NCBI RefSeq assembly: GCF_019703515.2
Contig: NC_059393.1
Span: 8,821,501 to 8,885,500, forward strand
DNA: 64,000 nucleotides
From: Myxocyprinus asiaticus
Lineage: Eukaryota > Chordata > Actinopteri > Cypriniformes > Catostomidae
Direction: 5' to 3'
The translations under genes and the position numbers were made by a program. The notes beneath the pieces were generated by a model. It had not been told where the DNA came from. It ran no database searches and saw only the letters and a program-made list of their open reading frames with translations. Of the stretch, positions 14,290 through 25,217 are shown piece by piece; within the stretch, counting starts at the first letter, position 1, and every line of letters begins with the position of its first letter.

Positions 14290-17200
14290 TACTGCTGTCG
14301 AAGTTAACGTAACAACGCATAATATGACCCTTTGAATAAACCGTAGTTCCCTTATGACGCAGTACACTTGACATTGTGTGCTAACACATATGGGGAGTTG
14401 TCCTTCCACACGACCTAGTTGAAACCTCTCTAAAATAATGCCGATATTCTAATATTGGCTATGGTGTTTGAGCCCCTCCCTTTTAGGCGTGAAGCTGTCC
14501 GCTATAAAAGCAGGTGCACAAACACAATTTCTCAGAATTTTCTTCCTTCAAGACAGCGATTCATCTCTCGTCTAGAAGCCCTCTACTGCTTTGCCGTTGA
14601 CTACACGAGTCAGTGGGCGGAATCTTCATCGCAACGAGAAGACTCTCTTCTCCCCTGCATGCTCCGGAGAACATCACTCCACCTCGCCGACTGGCGCTTC
14701 GCTGATGAATGGGCCGCTTCAGCATCCTGTTCAGCTCGCCCGTGCAGCGATTACATACTTTCTAATGTGGATCACAGGGAAGAAAACGGTTATGCCCAAC
14801 TACCCCCTGTGGAGGATGCGGTAGCAGCACACCTCTGCCCAGCGAGTAGCAGGGCATGGAAATCATGGCCCATTCATCCTTCCAAGCCCTGTCGACTGAC
14901 GTCCGCACTGGCTGGAAGAGCATACTCAGCAGCGGACCAAGCTTGTTCAGCACTCCACGCGATGGGATGCTCCAGGTCTTTCAAGCCAAGCTTCTCAAGC
15001 AAATTGACGAGCAAGGATACAATCCATAGACATTCAAAGTCACTGCGCAGGCCATTGTCAAGTCAATGGGCAACCTGGTAGTTCTGGATCATCACATCTG
15101 GCTGACCCTCACGGACATGCGTGACAAGGAAAAAGCCACTCTGTTGGATTCTCAAGTGTCTCCAGCCAGCCTTTTTGGCGGCTCTGTGGATAAGTTTACA
15201 GAGCATTACGTCATGACTCAGCAACAATCACAGGCCATGAGACATTTTATGCCAAAACGGAGTAACGTTTCACAGCTGGCTCGCTCCTGCTCTGTTTCGA
15301 GCCAGCACCCAGCCAAAAGCCCCATGCCCACTGCCTCAGTGCTGCCACCTGCTGCCGCCGAGCCACCGATGAGGCCATGCTTGCCTCGTGTTGGCGGAAC
15401 AAACCCACCGTGCAGCAAAAGCACTCCTGATGGGCACAGCCCTTTGAAGCTGAATGCAGAGTTTGCTGTCTGCTCCAAAAAGGCTCGATTGGAGACACAA
15501 CACTTTTCCCCATCTCCCCACTGTTGGTTGTCGGGAAAGGAATATTGCTGTTCACAGTATTGTTCAAAATGTTGTTTCTGTGTCTCACATTTGTATGAAT
15601 GCAATAAAAAAATGCAATAAATTCAAAATAGAATACAGCACTTGCTGCACATGTACGAGACGCTCACACATTCTCAATAAACAGCTCTTTTGCTCTTCAA
15701 AGCCCACTCATTGTGCACAACCACTTCCCACTGGCGAGCGGCGCATTATATCACACAATGAACAAACCAAATTGCCCTCTGTCCCGTAATGCGGGTGTGT
15801 GGCGAACCCTTATGGGTATTTCAGATTGGGTGCTAAAAACGATCGAACATGGGTGTATGATCCAATTTGCATGCCGGCCACCCCGTTTCAATGGCGCTCT
15901 GTCATCCACGGTTTCATCCGAAGACACGGCAGTGTTACGAGTAGAAATACACAATCTCTTCATGAAAAACGCGATAGAGATTGTTCCAAATTGTCAAACC
16001 CAAAAAGGGTTTTACAGCTGTTATTTTCTTGTCCCAAAGAAAGACGGCGGTCTTCGGCCAATCCTAGATCTGAGACATTTGAATTCAAACCATTCAAAAT
16101 GATTACTCAGAAAAGGATCTTATCGCACGTCCACCCGCACGATTAGTTTGCGTCGATTGATCTGAAAGATGCGTACTTTCATGTCCAAATTGTACAACAT
16201 CACAGGATGTTTTTGAGATTCACGTTCGAGGGAACAGCTTATCAATTCAAAGTCCTGCCCTTCGGGCTGTCTCTGGCTCCTCGCACATTCACAAAGTGCA
16301 TCGATGTGGTTCTCATCCCTGTGAAACTAAGTGGCATGCACATTTTGAACTACCTCGATGATTGGCTGTTACCGGCCAAATCAGAGGCTCTATTATGCCA
16401 GCACAGAGACTTACTGCTTCAGCATCTAAACAGCTTGGGCCTCAATGTCAGCTGGGCAAAGAGCAAGCTCTCCCCCAGCCAACAAATCTCCTTTCTGGGA
16501 GCCCGCCTTGACTCCGAGAGCAGGCACGCGCACCTCACGAGTGAGCGCATTCAGGCCATTCTACAGTGTCTGTCGCAGTTCAAACTGGGGAGAACACTTC
16601 CACTGAAGCTGTTACAAAACGTACTGGGGTTTATAGCGGTGGCATCTGCGGTCATTCCATTAGGTCTTGCATCTGTTTAAAATAATTTCTGACCAATCTC
16701 TGTCTTACCCTTTATCTCCAAAATAATGGAAAAGATTGTGCTTATGCAGCTTCAAGTATTTCTCAAGAACAACCAAATTTTTTAAACCTTTCAGTCTGGT
16801 TTTAAATCTTCACATTGCACAAAATCTGCTCTTCTTAGAGTTTTAAATGACATTTTAGTAGCTACAGATTCAGGTGATACTGTGATTTTAGTTCTTTTAG
16901 ATCTGACTTCAGCGTTTGATACTGTTGATCATGCTATACTGCTCTCCAGACTAGAATATGTGTGGGCTTAAAAGGGAATGTTCTTAAATGGTTTAAATCC
17001 TGTTTAACTGATAGAACGTTCCCTGTCAAGCTGGGCAAATTTACCTCTTCTGTGGCCCGCCTTACCTGTGGTGTGCCATAGGGCTCTATTCTTGCGCCAG
17101 TTCTTATTTCTCTGTATATGCTCCCTCTGGGTTCCATTATCAGAAAGCATGGAATCTCCTACCACTTCTATGCTGATGACACTCAAATCTACTTACCGGT

Positions 17201-20200
17201 TAAATGAAATGATCACATAGCAATACAGTCTCTTCTAGCTTGCCTGGAGGAAATAAAAAGTTGGCTAGCCAAAAACGTTTTCTTTTTGAATGAAGACAGA
17301 AGTGATTGTCTTTGGTCCTACAGACAATTTTGATGTCAGTAATGCTTATTGCGGAAATCTTATGGAACCTGTGTGTCCAGTTTGATAGCCAGCTGAAATC
17401 TGACAAATATATTAGTGCTGTCATAGGTTCCAGTTTCTTTGAGCTACATCTAATTTCTAAAGTTAAACCCTTTTTGTCGTGGAAAACATTAGAGATAGCA
17501 GTTCTTGCTTTCATCACTTCTCGTCTGGACTACTGTAATTCTCTCTATTGTGAAATTTCCAAATCTCTAATTGCTCGACTCCAATTAGTTACAAATACAG
17601 CAGCAAAATTTCTCAAAGGAAGTAGGAAGTATGATCATGTTACCCCCATTTTAAGATCACTTCACTGGCTGCCGATTCAAGCTAGAATTTATTTTAAAAT
17701 TCTCTTGTTTGTTTATAAATCGCTACACAACCAAGCTCCCAGTTACTTGTCAGACTTACTACATCCTTACAATCCACCTAGAAGTCTGAGATACGGTGAT
17801 CAGTATCTCCTCGATGTCCCACGATCGAGGCTAATGTGTAGAGGAGAGAGAGCCTTTACGTTTGTGGTTCCTATTTTATGGAATAGTTTGTCTATCAGTA
17901 TCAGAATGTCACCTTCATTATCTGTTTTTAAATCCTCTCTTAAAACTCATCTCTTTTCACTGGCTTTTAATAGTATGTAATGTCCTGGTCTTGAATCGTT
18001 GTGTGTTTGTATAATTTTGTATTGTACAGCACTTTGGTCAGCCTTGATGCTGTTTTTAAATGTGCTATATAAATAAAAGAACTTGAACTTGTCTTTTACA
18101 CATAAGACCTCTTCAGTGCTGGCTCAAGCGCCGTGTGCCAAGACATGCTTGGCACCATGGGCGCGTGCGCATCACTATATCTCACCGCTGTATAGCTGCT
18201 CAAGCACCTAGCCTTGAAGGCTTTTCAGTCAGAAATAGTGAACTATCATGTTCTGATTCGCTCAGACAACATGACAGTGGTGGCATATATAAACCGCCAA
18301 GGTGGAATTCATTCACCACCATTAATGAGACTGACGCGTCACCTCCTCCTGTAGAGCGAGCATCATCTCCTTTCCCTGAGAGCGACATATGTCCCAGGCC
18401 ATCTGAATTATGGTGCGGACCTATTGTCACACCAAGGGGTGATACCGGGCAAATGGAGACTTTATCCTCAAACTGTCTTGAAGATTTAGGAAATATTCAG
18501 CAAAGCAGAAATCGATATATTTGCCTCAGTGGAGAATGCCCACTATCCCCTCTGGTACTCAAAGTCCCAAGCACTGCTGGGAGCGGACACAATGGCCCAC
18601 AAATGGCCGGCAAAATGCGAATATGCATTTTTCCCAGTGTGCCTAATTCACTCTGTCATATGCAAGGTCCGAGAGGACAAGGAAACAATTCTATTGGTTG
18701 CGCCGAAATGGCCCAATCAGCCACGGTTTCCAGAAATGATAGAGATGTTATTCAACTCTCCATGGGAAATACCGCTGATGAGGGATCTCCTCTCTCAGGC
18801 GCAAGGCACAATCTGGCATCCCCAGCCCAAGCTGTGGAACCTGCATATGTGGCCCCTGAACAGAGCAGGCTAAACACGCCAGAACTGACGCATTCAGTCA
18901 CGAACACCATTTTACAGGCCAGAGCACCATCCACGAGATGCCTCTATGCTCTAAAATGGAATGTGTTCACTGATTGGTGTCTTTCACATGGCAAAGACCC
19001 AGTAAACTGCCCCATACATGAGATTCTCATATTTTTTCAAGAGCGATTAGACGCAGGATTTACTCCGTCAACATTCAAAGTTTATGTGGCATATTACGCA
19101 CCTGAAGCTGGCACCACTATAGGCAAGCATGATTTAATCATAAAGTTCCTTAGAGGAGCAAGACGATTAAATCAACCACAGCTGGCTACAGTTCCGACTT
19201 GGGACTAACTTTGGTCCTAAATGGCTCGCAGGACCCCCTTCGAGCCTTTGGACTCTGTTGATTTGCACATGCTCTCCATTAAAACTGCATTACTGCTGGC
19301 TCTGGCCTCAGTAAAACAGATCAGTGACTTACATGCACTATCAATTGACAATTCATGTCTGGAGTTTGACACCCGGTCTTTCAGAAGCCACTGTCAAACC
19401 CAGAAAAGGCTATGTGCCTAAGGTTCTAATTACGCCCTTCAGAGCGCAGGTGGTTCACATTCAAGCTTTCTTCCCTCCTCCATTTAATTTGGTTGAGGAA
19501 CAATCCTTGAATTTGTTATGCCCTGTGCGGGCGCTACATGCATACGTTGCGTGCACCCACCAGTTCAGACTGTCTGATCAGCTCTTTGTGTGCTATGGAG
19601 GATGCACGAAAGGAATGTCCATCTCCAAGCAAAGACTTTCTCACAGGATCGTTGATGTGATTGCCCTGGCTTATGAGTCACAGGGTAAGATCTGCCCAAT
19701 TGGTGTTAAAGCACACTCAACTAGTGGCATGGCCTCCTCATGGGCATGGACGAACGGTGTGTCTTTACAAGACATGTTTTGCAGCAGGATGGTCTTTTCA
19801 AAACACATTCGCAATGTTTTACAACTTAGACGTAATGTCCCTCTCTTCACAAGTCCTCTCTGTTTAGAGCGCTTGCTATTTAATTTGCCAAACATATACT
19901 TATGCCCTTCCCCTTAAGTACAGGCTCCCCATCATTTTACACTACTGCCTGCATCAGGCCATTGTAATTTACCATAAAGTCACAAGCACTTTCATTATAA
20001 ATAAACTCCCTTTGCGACTGGGTTCGTGAAAGGGGTTAATTCATACTATATGACTATGGTTCATATATACATTCTGAGTGCTCCCCTCCTGGCCCAACAT
20101 GAGGGTCACTCACTTGTGGCATACAGTCCCGCGGGACTGCGGCATCATGTTTCCTCTCTGGAAGGTTATGTTGTGTAGTGCAGTGTGATGGTATTCTGTT

Positions 20201-21561
20201 CCCCATATGCATTAGCATGCAATATCAAGTTTACTGAGTCGTAAGGGAACATCTCGGTTACGTACATAACCTCGGTTCCCTGAGACGAAGGGAACGAGAC
20301 ATTGCGAATGCTGGCCACACTACAAGACTCGGAGTTCTTCTGAGGTGCGAGCGATGCACTTCTTGTCCCTCAGTCAGAAAATTCTGAGGAATGGTGTTTG
20401 TGCACCTGCTTTTATAGACAGCTTCTCACCTAAAAGGGCGGGGCTCAAACACCATAGCCAATATTAGAATATTGGCGTTATTGTAGAGAGGTTTCAACTA
20501 GGTCCTGTGGAAGGACAACTCCCCATATGCGTTAGCACACAATGTCTTGTCCCCTTCATCTCAGGGAACCGAGGTTACGTATGTAACCGAGACGTTCATG
20601 AGAAGTGAGTCAATTCGCGCAAACGTCGCGCAAATGTCACATGCATTGACTGTTGGGAAAACAGATGGTGGGAGACATTATGCTGAGACCAGCGCCAAGC
20701 ATTTTATCAATGTAACACAGCAGTAGAACATGCCCGCAAAGCACAGATAGAGCTCCTAACATTGTAACATCATTGCAGCAGCAAGACAGCTGCCATTTGA
20801 ACCCCTGCCTTGCACTGCGAGACACGGTGCGAGGCAAAGCTGCAAGGCGTGGTGCGAGCGCGAAGTGAAAGTGTGAGTGCAAGGTGATCGTCTGTGTTCC
20901 GCGACTGCTACCGGGTCCTTGAATAACATACAACGTGTGAGTAAGGGCAGCCGGTGGAGTTTCTGGTGCCCCCCTTGGGAGCTGGGGCCTTACGTAGACT
21001 GTGTAATATGCGTATAGGGAGCGGTGGTACTGATTACTGGCTAATGGAGACCCTGCTGCTGTCTCCAAGGTTCTGTCACAGTGTCTCTGTTTGATAGTCC
21101 ACTAGCCAATGCAGAAGTTGGAGACTTTGAACCCTGCAGGTAATCTACACTGTCATTAACCCATTTTATCCCACCGGTTACAGTTGTGACCGGGGTCTAA
21201 AATGAGTTCTTGATGTATTTTGCACAGAGTTGTCAATTGTAAATGACAGTGCAGACCTTTTTGCATGTCTGTCAAAACTCCAAAAAAAAAAGAGGTAAAT
21301 GAATCCTGTCATAATACACTTACAACAACCATATTTTGTACATAATTTGAACTGAGTTATGCTGTGTTCATTTTTTGTTGTTCAACTCTGTTGGTGGGAT
21401 AGGTTTTGTGTGGATGACTGAAAAATACATCTGGATGAAGCATATTTTGTCCACTCATGTTTATAAAGATACTGCGATTAATCGCAATAAAAAATTAAAA
21501 AATAAATAATAATAATAATAAAATAAAATATGCGATTAAATATTTGAATCCTTTGACAGCC

Positions 21562-21619
<58 letters not shown>

Positions 21620-24600
21620 CATACAAAAAACAAATCTCAGTTCTGATTATGTTAAAAAGTACTGGAACATTGAATGGGAGGGCAATATTTTATGGCAAAT
21701 ATTTCATATTTAATTTGTATGACTTATAAAAGAGCCGGAAGAGACAACATGTTCTTTTTGGTTGCTATGAGAGACAGAATGCTCTCATGCATGTTATGTG
21801 CATGTTGGATTATCTTTTCGAACAAGATGTTCCTGTCGTAAGTTTCATCTTGAACCCTAAATTTTATATCCAATTAATAATTATGCTAATATAGTGATAT
21901 CACAAATTGCCAACTTTTATATGCTTCGGTTCTACATAATTTTTTTTGGCACGTAATAAGTTGTAACACGGTCTAAACCCACTAATTATTCTTTATTGAA
22001 ACAAAAAAAAATTATCTCAGTTTTACATCTTTATGTGTAAACTTAAACAACACATGCGTAAGTCATCTTCAAGTATTTTTATCTTGTTTTATAATAAACA
22101 TATTTAAATGTCTTTAAAACAACATCTATTTACTTAAAATTGTGTAAGATAATAAGACTCGTTTTCAGAGAATATATTATGTGTATTTTTCTTATTGCAC
22201 TCACACATAGTTTTCTTTTTTCTTCTTGTTTTAAGCATAAACCTCACTGATTTTATGATCACATAGATTCATGCTTAAAACAAGAAAAAAAAAAAAGAAA
22301 AAAATTGCCAATTGGTTCTGAAAAATAAACTGTTCAATTTATGTACAAAATGTATATATTTATAAAAAAACAGTCTTAACATCTTAAGCAACTTTGCTTC
22401 TCAAGTAAATTTGTCTTGTTTTAAGGATGTTTAGATATTTTTACTGAACAAGGCAAAAATATCGGTTAAGAAAACGACTTTTTGCAGTATTGGTAAATTG
22501 ATTTGTTTGCATCGTAAACATCCAGGGCAAACAGGGAAATCCTGGCAGACAGCAGATGACGTAATGTCTCAGCAGGGGATCTATCAGTGATCCTGATCAA
22601 CAGGTTATAGAGGAATGAATGACCGTACACTGAATTAAACATTGAGCTCTCACTCTCAGAGAGGCTTGGATAATCCACTCACTTTTTCCGTAGCTGTCTA
22701 TCTGACCCTGGGACAGATATAAATAGATGGGACGATCACCTTCTTTGACGATCCTACAGCAGTGTTTGGTTCCAAAGAAAACCAGCAGCCCCTGTTGGAC
22801 TTGTCCCACAATTCCTGCAGATTTAATGCAATTAATTTAATATGCTTGGAAGTTTGACGCATGAATGCAGTGTTTAACACACTCATGCCTTACTCACCTT
22901 GACATATGCCTACAGCCTTTTCATTTATTTCTGTGTGATTTACAAAGATTAGTAGAAATCTAAGCAAGAGCAGCAGGACATGTGTCAATATTGAATGGCT
23001 TAACAAATTATTAGCATATTATCATATTATCTGAATCTTATTTATATGTTAACATTATTTTCTTGAATGTGAAAGAAACTGAATGCATTAACAAGTTAGC
23101 TACAAAAACTATGAGATAAATTGTGATTCATTGTTTAACTTTTATTGATATATACTGTACATTGATATATTATTAAAATTATATTTACTTTTGTAATAAT
23201 TATTTTACTTTGAAATATACATTGATATTATATTAAATGGTGTTGTGTTGTGTTGTGTTGTAAGTGTGAAGTGTTTGTAAACTGATCATATGGCATTTTA
23301 CTTGAGATTTGTGTGAAAGGGAATAAAGTCAGTTGTTGTTGTGGCACCTTGACCAGGTTGAATTACATTTAATGTAGCGATAGAGTAAATTAAGTAGGTT
23401 TAATATGTCTAGAGTATGTGCATAAACCCCTAGAGCTAGGCCACGGTTTTGACCATACTGATTTTGCCCAGATAATATATTTTTTTTTCTTTTTTTCTGA
23501 TGTATCGGCATTGTTGTCCGTAAATTGACTTGTTTTTATGTCATTTTCTGCAGGCATGCCGACAGCGTGCCATCTCTAGAGCGAGCCACTAAGTACAACC
23601 CCATGTTTGAAAGTGAAGCGACTATGGGCTATCATCAGTATTATCGCCGTTACCCAGAAGCCCCTGCTTACAGCACTGGCAGCGCGGAGACCTCCACAGA
23701 CTTCAGCAGCGAGGAGATCCGACACATTTATGAGAACAGTGAACTGACCAAAGAGGTAATGGTGTGTATGAGTTTATTAACCGAAGGCAGAGTATACGCC
23801 AGATTTAATTTGACGTGGTTTGACTTGAGTTTTAAGAGTTTTATCTTTATTTAAGTTTACCAGTAAGTTAATTCAAAGTCAGTTAACTTATCACTCAAGA
23901 TTGTAACTTTACCAATTTGATTTTACTTTAAAGCAGCAATTAAACTTACGTTTTCAGTTTTAGTGGGTTGAAGTCTTTTACCGTATACGGTACATACAGT
24001 CCATTTGATATGTGCTGTTGTTTTGTACCTGGTTGTCAATTATGCAGCTTATGAAACATGGAAAATGCATTTAAACAAAACTGGAAAACAGGGGTTGTGA
24101 AAATTAGTCATGGCACAGGGCCTTAAGACAACCTCTGAGACTTTACAACAAATTAAATACAGTATGGCGTCTACTCAGACTAAGGTCTTTAAAGGCTGTT
24201 TCTAAGTTGTATGTAACTAGAAGCTGTAAGCCACAGACAGGGGTGCTTGCAGAATTTCATCTCGGGGTACGCACAGAAACCTGACCACCATGAAATAGAA
24301 TGCAACAATTTACGTAAGAATGGTTTTATGAACCATTTATACAGAAATTAGTTCTGCTTATGTTTCATGAATGAGGCCCAACGAGAGAATGCCACTGACT
24401 GATTACTTTGCACAATTTCTCAAATGCTTTGGCAGTACAAATGTACTTTTTTATCATGGCAGTAAAGCACACTAAATTGAAGCAAACTGATTAATTAATA
24501 ATTACATCTTACTTGCATATTTGAAGTATACTCGCTATCCTTCTTGCATTGACACGTTCAAGTAACTCCTCGCCATCAATTTTAATTTCACAAATAATGT

Positions 24601-25186
24601 TCATAAGCTTTAAAAAGCCTAGTGAGCCTGTAGTCTCGAAGTGCTAAATGACCACTCGGCAGAGGCCTTGACAGCGTAGAATTCAGTTTGAAATCATAAA
24701 TGTACCCTACTAACTTTCTTAACACACATTTCTGGCCTTATTGTGCACGATTCAACGTTCCATGTTATTCCAAAGTAAAAAACAAATGCTTGACTTTGTA
24801 ATCTTTTATCCACATGAAAACGTTCCTTTTTATCGAAAATCCTTCTACGCTCGGAAATATGTGCGAATGTCATTTCATGTTAACTTTGAAACCTGAAAAA
24901 TGTCACTGCAATCTCAGTTGTTTCTTTTGTTGCATTACTTTTATCCCCTTTTTACGAAGTTTTCAAACAAGTTAAACTGCTTTAGAGAGCTTTTTTGAGC
25001 TTGGCTGCTGTCAATGTGTAGGATGGTCATTTTTGATTCTTTGGTGAATAAAAGCGCCACACTTGAAGATATAAGTTGTTTACACATTAGAGAAAGATCA
25101 GACTAAGTGGCTGATGATAGGAATGCGTAAGTTCTGTTTGGAGCGTGTGGAAAGAGCAGAATTAGATTGAAAGACTGACTATTATC

Positions 25187-25217
<31 letters not shown>

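Larger units (their letters stand above)
14341..20595 (+). mobile_element. DIRS-like tyrosine-recombinase retrotransposon, split by an L2 LINE
   Basis: About 6.25 kb including a 1.42-kb L2 insertion (4.8 kb without it). It has inverted terminal repeats of about 200 bp (14341-14542 and 20377-20575). Between them, in + order, are Gag-like, reverse transcriptase, RNase H and tyrosine-recombinase remnants. At the right end are two mutually complementary segments (20250-20315 and 20556-20595) around TTCCCTGAGACGAAGGGAAC, the internal complementary region that DIRS elements use to restore their ends. There is no target duplication, as expected for DIRS. All reading frames are broken. It sits in the impg2 intron after the transmembrane exon, in the gene's orientation. 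Confidence 0.9.

Noticed and set aside
14455..15081. A 208-codon frame as a possible host gene
   Set aside because: It lies inside the DIRS element directly after its TATA box and its end matches the Gag-like block.
20637..21068. Minus-strand frame of 143 codons
   Set aside because: No domain, no splice context and skewed composition in a locally GC-rich intron segment.
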